Translations under genes and position numbers: made by a program
The notes under the pieces: model-generated
What the model saw: only the letters and a program-made list of their open reading frames with translations
Databases searched by the model: none
Told to the model about the DNA's origin: nothing
Assembly (NCBI GenBank): GCA_023055425.1
Contig: JALGPY010000010.1
Location: 51,993,665-52,057,664 of the forward strand
DNA length: 64,000 nucleotides
Direction: 5' to 3'
From: Linanthus parryae
Lineage: Eukaryota > Streptophyta > Magnoliopsida > Ericales > Polemoniaceae
Shown: positions 22,106-31,500 of the stretch, in pieces
How positions within the stretch are numbered: position 1 is the first letter of the stretch
Layout of the letters: every line of letters starts with the position of its first letter

Positions 22106-23696
22106 TGACACGTTCCAACTGCAAGTGCACAGTCGTCGTGTGTAGTAATAAACCGGAAATCCGGGTTGTCGAACCCAAGGGCCTTTGTTTAAATTAATTA
22201 TTATTCTATACCTTATGTGGGCAAGTCGCAAGTTGTATTTTTATCTAATTCTAGGAAAATAAATGCAATATTCTCAATTAATCAAGTGAAGTAATTCACG
22301 ATTAATAAAGAATGAATATTTGGAGGTTTTTATCAATAAGGGAAAAGCACCGGGAATTCTCTAGGTTCACTAGGTTGATCTAAATTTATGCTTTGATTTG
22401 TAAAACAACCACGTGTTATTCACTATTAATCAAGCAACGTTGAACTTACCGAGTTACCAAGCAAATCCACTATACTTAAGCTAAACTAAACCGAGTTACC
22501 AAGCCTAATTTAGGTTTAAGTATGCATTAAGATTATAATTCTACTTTAACGATCCTAGTTAACGATGCCGAGTTACCAAACATTGATACGACTAGGTGGA
22601 TTATTCAATTTACCGACTAGTTATCACGGAGTGACCGCGTGAAACTAATTGATTCTATCTCTACGTTAGCTACTCGCAAAGATAATAAGATTAAGAACGC
22701 AAATAATCCATAATAGTGAATAAACACGAGAGATTAAGCTAAAGCATGCATTACAATCATCAAAACGTCAACTTGAGATCAAACCCTAGCTACACCAAAC
22801 GAGAATTCCCAGCAAAAGGTGTTTAGCTACTCATATTCATAATCAAAACGACGATTATAATGAGTTTAAACATAAAAATCAAGAAAAACGAGAGTTTAGA
22901 ATTCAAACGAATGATCCAAAAGCTCCTAAGCTCTCTCCAAGGCTTCTTGATCTCCAAAGATGTCTCTAATCTTAAAAACTACTGAAAAAGACGACCTAGA
23001 AGTCTTAAATACGTTCCCATAATAATATTACAAAGTTTGGAAATAATACGGAAAAGCCCCAAAAAAATCTGCTCTGTCCCACGACCTCTTCGCACGAAGA
23101 CAGTTGTCTTCGCACGAAGAGTCTTCGTACGAAGACTTCTGCCTCTTCGTGCGAAGGTCTTATTATGTAGATACTGCAAGTGTTTATGAGAAGAGAATGT
23201 TGCAGACTGAAATTTTGGCTAAGTATTTGTCTTCGCACGAAGACAAATGTCTTCGCACGAAGACCTCTTGTTCCAGCCCTCTTTTTGCCTCCTTTGACTT
23301 TTCTCTTCTCTTCTTTGACTTTCTTCCTCCATTCTTTCTTCCCTTGACCTTCCTTTGACTTTCTTTGACCTTCCTCTTTCCTTTGACTTTCCTTTGACTT
23401 TCTTTGACCTTTTGACTTGACTTTGAGTTCCTTGTTTCCGAAGTTCGCTTCCAAATCCCGCACGATCCTCCAAGCCCTGTTTTCCTGCGAATCACAACAC
23501 GAAAACACAACCCGCGATCATATCACAATAAAAAGCTCAAAAATCTAAAGAAACGCCCGGATTTAACAAGTATTGCATATGAACTCGTATTTTCACATTT
23601 ACGCTCAATTTACTCAAAAGACGACAAATTCTCCATTATAAGCACGCAAAACGTAGAAATAAAAGGCATAAAATAACTCCGAAAACGGAGTTATCA
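22106..23696 (-). repeat. E2 LTR (5' LTR in element sense)
   Basis: The 1591-bp copy matches 9496-11086 except at three positions by hand comparison (22182, 22388 and 23000 or within a base of these). It includes the palindrome module at 23087-23263 and the W-box cluster at 23293-23423. As the 5' LTR in element sense it would drive transcription toward lower coordinates. Confidence 0.95.
23087..23263. repeat. Six-palindrome module in the second E2 LTR
   Basis: Same six TCTTCG(C/T)ACGAAGA units as at 10477-10653, with no change seen. Confidence 0.9.
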
Positions 23697-23701
23697 AGTG
23701 T
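23697..23701. repeat. Right target-site duplication of E2 (agtgt)
   Basis: Pairs with 9491-9495. The YVDD codons of E1 follow at once. Confidence 0.95.
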
Positions 23702-24903
23702 TATGTTGACGACCTTGTTGTCAAAACTAAAAGAAGGGAAGATCATCTTCTAGACCTCCGAACAACATTTGATCGGTTGAGAAAATACGACCTGAAGATG
23801 AATCCCAACAAGTGTGCCTTCGGGGTTACATCCGGAAAATTTCTTGGATTTGTTGTTAGGCACCGAGGTATTGAAATTGACCAATCCAAGGTAGACTCCA
23901 TACAAAAGATGCCACCTCCAAGGAGCTTGAGGGAGCTGAGAAGTTTACAAGGACACCTTGCATACATTAGGAGGTTTATCTCAAACCTTGAGGGGCGATG
24001 TCAGCCTTTTAGCCGTTTGATGAAGAAGGGTGCACCCTTCACTTGGGATGAAGCCTGTCAAAAGGCTTTTGACTGCATCAAGGAGTATCTTCTCAACCCA
24101 CCCGTACTAGATGCTCCAATACCAGGAAAGCCGTTGGTTCTTTACCTTGTGGCGCAAGAGGAATCCGTGGGAGCAATGCTTGCACAAAATAACAAGGAGG
24201 GGAAAGAGCAAGCTCTCTATTATCTGTGTCGCAGGCTGACCGAAAATGAGCTCAAATACTCGCATATCGAGAAGATGTGCCTTGCTTTGGTGTTTGCCTC
24301 GCAAAAATTAAGGCACTATATTCAAGCATATACAATTCATCTCATTTCGAAGGCTGATCCGCTCAAATACATTATGTCCAGGCCAGTCCTTTCTAGGCGT
24401 TTGGCTAAGTGGTCCGTGCTTTTCAACGAATTCGAGATTGTATATGTTCCTCGAAAGGCGGTGAAAGGACAAGCACTAGCAAACTTCCTAGCGGATCATC
24501 CGATCCCAGCCGATTGGGAACTCTCGGAAGACTTACCCGACGAAGACGTGATGTTTGTTGAGATCCTACCCCCATGGACCATGTTTTTCAATGGGGCGGC
24601 AAGGAAGGATGGAGCAGGGGCTGGTGTTGTCTTCGTTTCACCAGAAAGATTTGTCTTACCATACTCCTTCACACTCACGGAAAATTGCTCGAATAATGTT
24701 GCTGAATATCAAGCTTTGATAATCGGTCTTCAAATGGCAACCGAGCTTAAGATTGATAACCTTGAAATTCATGGAGACTCTCTCTTAGTGATAAGCCAAC
24801 TCTCGGGTTCTTACGAGGTTAAGACGGATAGTTTGGTTCCTTACTTCCACCTGGCGACACAACTGCTGGAAAACTTTGACAGGTTCGTGTTGGAATACGT
24901 ACC
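23702..24903 (+). pseudogene. pol: E1 pol, second part (RT from YVDD, RNase H, most of second RNase H)
   Basis: Coding resumes with the RT catalytic YVDD at 23702-23713 and is open to the E4 insertion at 24903. RT continues with LKMNPNKCAFGVTSGKFLGF. A degenerate RNase H follows (about 24060-24480). A second RNase H of the type added in Tat elements begins near 24580, with NNVAEYQAL and IHGDSLLVISQ in order. Its first expected aspartate is changed: the codon at 24590-24592 encodes asparagine in the FFNGAARKDG motif, which should abolish catalysis. The domain is cut by E4 shortly before its last conserved aspartate, which lies at about 53055 on the far side. Confidence 0.88.
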
Positions 24904-25166
24904 TGTAGATAGTGCTTTCTGAGCTGAAAGATCTTGGCCACGTGGCAACCATCCAGCACACCATATTGTGCTCCACACACACTGGATCACCAGCCGAGCT
25001 GATCCATGTGGGGGCTGCGAGACAGAGCCCTCGCATACCACTGCACGGGACTTCTAGGGACATAGTGGTTTGGAGGCTAGAGTAAGCCCTGTCGCGTGCG
25101 AGCCAAGCCCGCGCGCGACCTTTAGTAACTGCTTTGAGAGATTTATGGCACGAGCTCCATAAACCC

Positions 25167-25191
25167 GGTCAATCCGGTCAAACCCGGTCAA
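25167..25191. promoter_or_regulatory. Three spaced GGTCAA motifs in the E4 LTR
   Basis: GGTCAA at 25167, 25176 and 25186 is the complement of the W-box TTGACC. The spacing is 9-10 bases and the cluster stands about 140 bases before the TATA box. The right LTR keeps all three near 52677-52701. Confidence 0.4.
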
Positions 25192-25330
25192 CCTCGTAAC
25201 GGTTCCGGTATTCGCGCACAACGTGCTGTAACGGTCCTTATATACTCAGACGAACGTGCCGTTATGGTTAAGCTAATTAAGCCGCCATTAATGGGCGCAT
25301 TAACCACACTACAACGGTCATGTTCTCTGC

Positions 25331-25338
25331 TATATATA
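25331..25338 (+). promoter_or_regulatory. TATA box of the E4 LTR
   Basis: TATATATA within CTGCTATATATAGGACG, conserved in the right LTR at 52841-52848, in the middle of the LTR where a U3/R border is expected. Confidence 0.65.
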
Positions 25339-25514
25339 GGACGTTAACCTTTCCATACAAAGGAGAACACACGAGCCATACGCGGAAGCTCTGCCAAACC
25401 TCTGTCTCTCTCTCAGACATTACTACTGCCTTACTCTCTCCCTACACACAACCCCAATCTTCCTGTGCGATCTCTGATCCTATACATACGGTGTACACGG
25501 AGGTCTTCCCGCCG

Positions 25515-25519
25515 GAATC
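25515..25519. repeat. Left target-site duplication of E3 (gaatc)
   Basis: gaatc is repeated at 38613-38617. It lies within the E4 LTR, and the intact right LTR of E4 shows the undisturbed gaatctcttg. Confidence 0.95.
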
Positions 25520-27111
25520 TGACGCGAATTCTTTACGCGCTTAAACGCAAGTATACGGTCAAGTAGTATATGGAGTATTTTACGACTCCGAATATCGAAC
25601 CCAAGGGAATTTACGATTACTAGCTAACTAGAAATTAACTTTACGATATCTAAGTAGCCGGTAAAAAGTTGTTTTAAGTTGGAACGTTGTCGCCCACAAA
25701 CAAGCGACGTAAATTAAATAACAAGTAATTAAATATTTTTGGAGAATTTTCAATTTTTAACAAAAATAAATAGGGATTTGATTACGATTAATGAGAAAGA
25801 ACTAGGCAATTGATGTCCCTAGGGTTGTTAATGATTTCCGGAATTATGCATGAAACACTCTACTCACGTTCTAGTTATATCGGGTAATGCTCATCACGAT
25901 CTTCTCTCGATCTCACGTGAATTTGTGTAAGTAATAGATTTCGGGTCCTCTCGGTCCACCTCCGTCTATCACTACAATCTAATTGATTTCCTAGACTTGT
26001 TCACCGGGTCTTACCGGTCCACCGATCGAATTCACTAAGTTCTAACAAAAGTCAATTGAAACTACCCTCACACGATTAATCAAGTTTCTATCTCCTCTCG
26101 GTCTCAAGAAACTACAAGATTACCTACAATATTCTTTAACATGTATCAAAAAGTTCACTTTCGTGCAACAATCTCAACGACTAGTATCCTAAGGGTGATC
26201 AAGCCAAGAATACTAAGAATGAAGTACAAGAATATGTAGGATAACTAGAACATTCATAAACTTTAAGCAAACGCATGTATCATGTCCAAAATCCGGAAAA
26301 TCATCCAACAAACCCTAGTTTCTCATCAATCACCTAGCTTAAAGTGTTTAGCTAGACATAATATGGTTCAACATATCCAAAATAATGAAGTTCATGAAGA
26401 AAAGATGAAGAAACGAAGATCAAACGCTAAAATCTTCAATGTAGTTGATGATCCTTGCTCCAAGCTTGTTCTCCCTTCTTCCCTAGCTCCAAAGACTTCA
26501 AAGATGCGTCAATAACTTGATCTTAGGTCGTTCTCCCCGTTTTTTAGCAGCTGGGCACGCTTTTTAATGAAACTATGCCGAAATTGTACTTCAGCCCCTT
26601 TACTTTGTAATTCCCGGACAGAATTCTTTGCTAATTTTGCGCGGGCTTTATCTCCCTCATACGAACTCGTCTTCGGGCCTACCATATACCGTTGGAAAGC
26701 TACGGATGTCTACTTTCCAATGCCGCAAGCGTTGCTTCAAAATTCCTTGTAGATTTTCCTGGGCATCGAAAAGAGTGCAGGCTGGTCCTGTGTGACTTTT
26801 CCAACTTCTCTTCGTTTGTGCGTCTTCTTTTCTCCTCTTCATCTAGCTCCATTCCAAGCATGTCCAAGAATCTCATAAGCTCCATTGCACCTATTTTACC
26901 TGAGATACACAACACTAAACAACCCGGAAGATCACATGCGATAAACAATATATAAATCATATGAAAAACGCCCGGATTACAAAATAAAGCTCAATAAGTC
27001 ATGTATGCTCAAAACAACTCGGATTTGGTCAATTTCTCACGTAAATACACCAAAACGCTCGCAAAAAGGTCATGGATCATAAACAATATAACTCCTAATG
27101 TGGAGTTATCA
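25520..27111 (-). repeat. E3 LTR (3' LTR in element sense)
   Basis: Runs TGACGCG to TTATCA. The tip in element sense has an 8-bp stem (ATAACTCC at 27088-27095, GGAGTTAT at 27102-27109) like that of E2 but with another loop. Five of the differences from the other LTR are grouped at 26726-26767. No palindrome module like that of the E2 LTR is seen. Confidence 0.95.
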
Positions 27112-27125
27112 AACTCCCCCACACT
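27112..27125 (-). other. E3 polypurine tract
   Basis: On the minus strand the bases before the 3' LTR read TTAGTGTGGGGGAG followed by TT, purine-rich and closely like the E2 tract. Confidence 0.72.
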
Positions 27126-29288
27126 AACCTATTGCACGTCCCGAGCAATCCAATCAAAGTACAACCAAAATCCGGCCACAATCCAACCAAAACATCTCCA
27201 ATGAAACACAACCCCACGAGTGATACGAGTCGAGAATTGCATACTTACTAGAAACACCGTTGCATAAAAATCCTAACTAGCCGACTCAATAACGACACAA
27301 GACTCGACAATGCAACAATATGATGCAAATGCAAACTACGACTCGATCCTACACAAACATATATATACAAAACACACTTTTTATCTTTTTGGTTGAGATT
27401 GGGCAATCTCCATTGGCTTAAATCGATTATCATGAAGTGATGAGAATCCTAGGAACAAAGCATGAGTTGAAACTAAACTCGACAACGAGACTCTCCCCTA
27501 GTTAGTATAGAAAGCCTAACTTTACTAAGTACAAGAGTACGCTACCTCTTCGCGTGTGCCACGAAATAAGAGACTACACTAGGCAAAGCCACATCCAAGG
27601 TCCGAGCTCCTAATCCGCTAACGGTTTTCACATGATGAGGCTTAGGGACATAAAGATAATCTCATCGAAATCAAGTCCTAAGCGTCACATTCTCACATCA
27701 AAACCCACATCTCACACACCCTCACCACGATGATAGGAACCAAAACCCAAAGCTCACCACCTCCGGCCCTCAATTCCCTCAAACCCCGGTACACTAGTGA
27801 TCTCCGTGGCCATCGTCGTTCGTCGTGCATGAAACATGAACCGTCGTCGTCAAAGTAGCTCCACCACTCGTTCCAATTCAAATTCAACTCAATACTTTAT
27901 TTCATCTCTCCTTTTTCTTTTTCTATCATTTTTTTTTTATTTTCTGTTTTTTTTTTTCTTTTTCTTTCTCTCTCTTTTTTTTTTCTTTTCAAAATACCAT
28001 CACAATGCAACAATAATGTCCGAGTGGTCTTCAAATAACAATCACATATGCTAGGAGAAGGAAACATGTAAATCGATGAATGAATATCACATAAAGAATA
28101 TCATCTCCTCCTAACTCAATCAAAGTCCATGTCAAGTCCAAGCCGCAAAATCAATGAAGTAAATGTGTGGGAGTGGAGTTGTCGCAAGCTCACACTCAAT
28201 GTCCGGAGTCAAAAGTCGACACCCCCACACTCGAATATAACCATATCCCCTCTCAAGTAGTCCCGAATATGAATGTATCTCGTGCCTAATCCAACCGATC
28301 CTCCTACACCAAAGTAATCAAAACCGGTACCTAGCACAATCCACCAATTAAGTTCACCCAACCCAATTTCGTGCGTATTAGATTCACGCACTCACGGCTC
28401 TCCACAACTGTGTCCATGATGTAATGGCATGGAACACCGCCACACCGAAGTGCGCAAGCCCACTCACTCACCCTCGCATCCCCTCGTAGATAATCAATGA
28501 AGTGCAAGCGAGACGTAGAACTCAACGAATTGTATAATCACTCCCTCATCGAACCCCCTCAACTACACAACCCCCTCGTGACGCACTAAAGTGGTGATTC
28601 TAATCAATTTGTGTTGAAGGCCAAGAATTGTCACCCTAGGTCCGAAGGCTAGCAAAGAATCCAAGGTTCAAATTGGGGTGTCTAATGGTCCTACAAGGTG
28701 AGTTCTAAAAGCAGTGAGTGCTCTAATACACATCCTCGCACAGCTGTTTCGTGTGCCACTACGAGGCGGGTTGGCGACTACCTAAGACGTACACATGGAT
28801 GTTCGGCTTGTTTAGCTCACACCTAGCTCAGCTCTTGTAAGAAAGTAGGCACACACTTTGCGTTTAAAAACCACGTAAGTGTTAGAAATAGGTAGGCACT
28901 CCCGTAAAGAAAGTCTCTCTATACCTACTAGGGGGGACTCACGTCGTCACTCTCGGTCGCAAATCATGCTCTACGCCTAAAATCCTCACACTTCGCGATT
29001 TATCAAACTTTAGCCTCTTTTGATTGCCCTTTTCTCAAAATTTTCTCTTTTTTTTTTTAAAATTTTTGATTTTTTTTTTCATATAATTCCTCCACTACAT
29101 GCAAGCCGACACGAACTAAACGAAACTACACAAGACATTCAATAGGGTAGGTAGACTCAAATAAGAAAACGTGCAATATTAAACACAAACATAAACAAAT
29201 ATATACACGACTAACACAAACAATATGACATACTATCACAATATCACGACACGGACTACAAAATTAGACACAATACGACAGGAACAAA
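27126..29288 (-). other. Long noncoding region between the env-like ORF and 3' LTR of E3
   Basis: No gene is seen. It is similar over most of its length to 11101-13434 of E2, including the GATTGGGCAATCTCCATTGG block near 27396, the tract with ACGAGGCGGGTTGGCGACTA near 28760, and T-rich runs (27900-27990 and 29045-29080) at matching places. Confidence 0.65.
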
Positions 29289-30425
29289 CTATATGCAGAC
29301 ATGGCGATGCAGACACTGACTGCCGCTCGGTGGCAAGTTCCTAAAAGGGGAAGGAATGTTATTCCAAAGCCGTTCTGGAGGCTTTTGCTTATCGCACTCA
29401 GAATTGGTTAGCGTCACACCGGCGTCGGTAGCCAAATGCATTAGCAAATAGCTATAGCCGGGCGCCCTCCTATTCCCTTTTTCCAACCTAGATCGGAAAT
29501 TCTTATGGATTCGTGCAGGTATGTCAAACCTCCACCCCTTGAACAAACAATAAGCCATGACACAGGTATCAAAGTCCACCCATTGGGTAGAAGTAACACC
29601 CAAAATCCATGTCTCAACCCACTCTATTAACCACCGGGCAGGCTTTAGGAGAACCTTGTTCTCAACAAGCCAGTCTCTCTTATTCTCTCTTCTCACCCAA
29701 TCTGCCCCTGGCACCCCCGCAAAACAAAACTGTCCTATCTCCTCCTCAATCCCTCTGCGCCTCAAAACCTCATGAAATTTGCACTTCTCAGTTAGGGGTG
29801 GCCACTTAAAGGCATTAGCAATAGATTCCGGGGTGAAAACCACAAACTTGCCCCTAGCATAAATTATTCTCTTATCGCTAACCTCACCATGGTGGCACGC
29901 ACAAGTAGAGTACCGAGCATTCACATTCATTTCACGCACAAGCGCCGAACATGAGGACTCTTTGAGTAGGGCATACATACCCAGAAAGTTCTCACGCTTG
30001 GCCGCATCTTTAATCTCCTTAGGCACATCAGGGACTGTAAAGTCGAACTCTTTCTCAGGATTAACACTATATTTGATCCCCTTGTTTGTTAAGAAAAACA
30101 AATGAGCATCATGACAAACAAATCTATGGGTGCAGAAATTTGTGGGTTCAATCTTCCTAGGATCAGTGATATCTTTCATAGGGTGCTTCCTAGATGCCCT
30201 CATTTTAGGATTAGCGGGAAAGGGACCTTTAAGCCAACAAAACTTAGGTGATTTAGGACAATCGGTTTCCTCATCGTCACTAGATGTCTCATCTCCCATC
30301 TCCAACTCAGGTTCATCCTCGTTTTGGTAACGGTCAACTAATTCACTCTCATTCACCTTACGTTTTCCTTTATCAACCGACGAACCCATCACCATCTTAC
30401 CTCTATTAGGCCTCATCTCACACAC
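29289..30425 (-). CDS. E3 env-like ORF
   Basis: An open frame of 378 codons on the minus strand. It is related to the E2 ORF: both have a basic N-terminus, a K/R-PFPANP or PFPAKP-type motif, a VFTPES or VFTPET block, a W-rich middle (WVETWILGVT, against WVLGIT in E2) and a GYSYLLMHLA or HTCLITHLA-type block. It lacks the long acidic tail of the E2 protein and ends in an unrelated-looking CLHRHVCI, so the C-terminus may be truncated by a frameshift. A serine- and acid-rich stretch lies at residues 35-55. No clear signal peptide or membrane segment is seen. The role is unknown. Confidence 0.78.
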   Translation of the reverse strand: MCEMRPNRGKMVMGSSVDKGKRKVNESELVDRYQNEDEPELEMGDETSSDDEETDCPKSPKFCWLKGPFPANPKMRASRKHPMKDITDPRKIEPTNFCTHRFVCHDAHLFFLTNKGIKYSVNPEKEFDFTVPDVPKEIKDAAKRENFLGMYALLKESSCSALVREMNVNARYSTCACHHGEVSDKRIIYARGKFVVFTPESIANAFKWPPLTEKCKFHEVLRRRGIEEEIGQFCFAGVPGADWVRRENKRDWLVENKVLLKPARWLIEWVETWILGVTSTQWVDFDTCVMAYCLFKGWRFDIPARIHKNFRSRLEKGNRRAPGYSYLLMHLATDAGVTLTNSECDKQKPPERLWNNIPSPFRNLPPSGSQCLHRHVCI

Positions 30426-30947
30426 GTATCAATTGTCAAACAAGTGAAGCAAGTTCAAGTGCAAAAATCAAATAATACGCTAAAGTTTTAGGAATACCTG
30501 ACAAAATCAGTCAAATTGACTGATTTTTCTGTATATTTCACGATGTGAGATTTTTAGCTCTTTAGCTTCCCCTTGGTGTCCCCGTCAAAACCCCGAAACC
30601 GGTTTGTTGAAATTCCAAACGATGAAGAACGAATCGACGATTCTTCGTTCTAGGGCTTGGACTTCCTTCTTCTCCCCCACACTTGTCTCTTGTAAACTAG
30701 CTGAATTGGCTTCACAATAGTTGTAGAAGAGCTTGAGGCGAGCAAAACCCCTATCTCGATTCAGAGTTTGATCAACTTCTTCCTGGCGTGTTCTTGAGCA
30801 CTGAGAGAGCTCACAAGAGAGAGAGCGACGGGAAAGAAATTGGGGCGTGTTTCTGCTGTTTGATCCGTGAGGGAGGCTATTTTACTCCTTTTAGTTGCTG
30901 CCAAAAGACCACATTACCCCTTCTTAATGAGCCGCCTGCTTTGTTTC

Positions 30948-31206
30948 TGATCGTGCGATCACCATAAGGTGATCGTACGATCTGAGATGGTCGCGCGATC
31001 AAGTAGATGATCGGCAATTCCAGTGAGTTTGTTGCGGCTGGCTCCTTAGCAGATCGTGCGATCACAATATGTGATCGTACGATCTTCTTTGATCGTAGGA
31101 TCTCCTTTGTGATATTATTCTCCAGTGAGTTGCTCAACTTTTTTCGTAAAAATTTCTTCTAAGTATTCCTGCTGATCCCACGATCTCACATGTTGATCAT
31201 ACGATC
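30948..31206. repeat. GATCGTACGATC palindrome cluster of E3
   Basis: Twelve-base palindromes or near-palindromes stand at 30949 (GATCGTGCGATC), 30971 (GATCGTACGATC), 30989 (GGTCGCGCGATC), 31052 (GATCGTGCGATC), 31073 (GATCGTACGATC), 31090 (GATCGTAGGATC), 31173 and 31195. Pairs also form larger hairpins: the units at 30949 and 30971 are joined by CACC-ATAA-GGTG, and those at 31052 and 31073 by CACA-ATA-TGTG. The cluster looks built of two units of about 105 bases plus a partial third, each with CCAGTGAGTT downstream in the first two. Confidence 0.88.
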
Positions 31207-31435
31207 TCTTGGCTTTTTTTTTTCTTTTTCTTTTTTTTTCGCTTTGTTTGCTAATCTTCACAGTTCCTTATATTGAATTCCATGTTCCTCTTCTGTTCTT
31301 GAGCTCAAAATCTGCAGAGACTCAACTCAAATGTCAAATTCTCGCTCTCTCACCCCTCATATAACAAAACAAAATTAAAAACTCACACAACAGTATTTAA
31401 AACACACTCTCTACACTAATGCATAAAATACGTTT

Positions 31436-31494
31436 GGTTGCCTCCCAACAAGCGCTTTGTAATTTACGGTCGACGGCCCGACCCAGTTACCTCA
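31436..31494 (-). other. 59-bp conserved block of E3, just after pol
   Basis: Matches 16365-16423 of E2 at 58 of 59 positions, directly downstream of the pol stop. Confidence 0.75.
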
Positions 31495-31500
31495 ATCAAA

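Larger units (their letters stand above)
9496..23696 (-). mobile_element. E2: Athila-like Ty3/gypsy retrotransposon, young, inserted in E1 pol
   Basis: The element is 14,201 bp, on the minus strand, with two 1591-bp LTRs that differ at only three positions by hand count. In element order it holds the LTR, an aspartate-tRNA type primer site, gag-pol, a pol-to-env spacer with a palindrome cluster, an env-like ORF, a long conserved noncoding stretch, the polypurine tract and the LTR. The primer site and env-like ORF fit the Athila lineage. The gag-pol frame is broken by a local rearrangement in the RNase H region, so a young insertion with a broken pol suggests supply of proteins by another copy, or a break made during its own reverse transcription. 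Confidence 0.95.
24904..25519 (+). repeat. E4 5' LTR, main part (interrupted by E3)
   Basis: Starts TGTAGATAG and matches the right LTR at 52414. It carries three GGTCAA motifs (25167, 25176, 25186), which are TTGACC on the other strand, and a canonical TATATATA at 25331-25338. E3 cuts it at 25519; the last 11 bases are at 38618-38628. Confidence 0.92.
30426..31500 (-). other. E3 spacer between pol and the env-like ORF
   Basis: No coding frame of note. It holds the conserved 59-bp block (31436-31494), a palindrome cluster (30948-31206) and a T-rich run at 31213-31240. The order matches that of E2: block, palindromes, leader-like stretch, env-like ATG. Confidence 0.55.
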
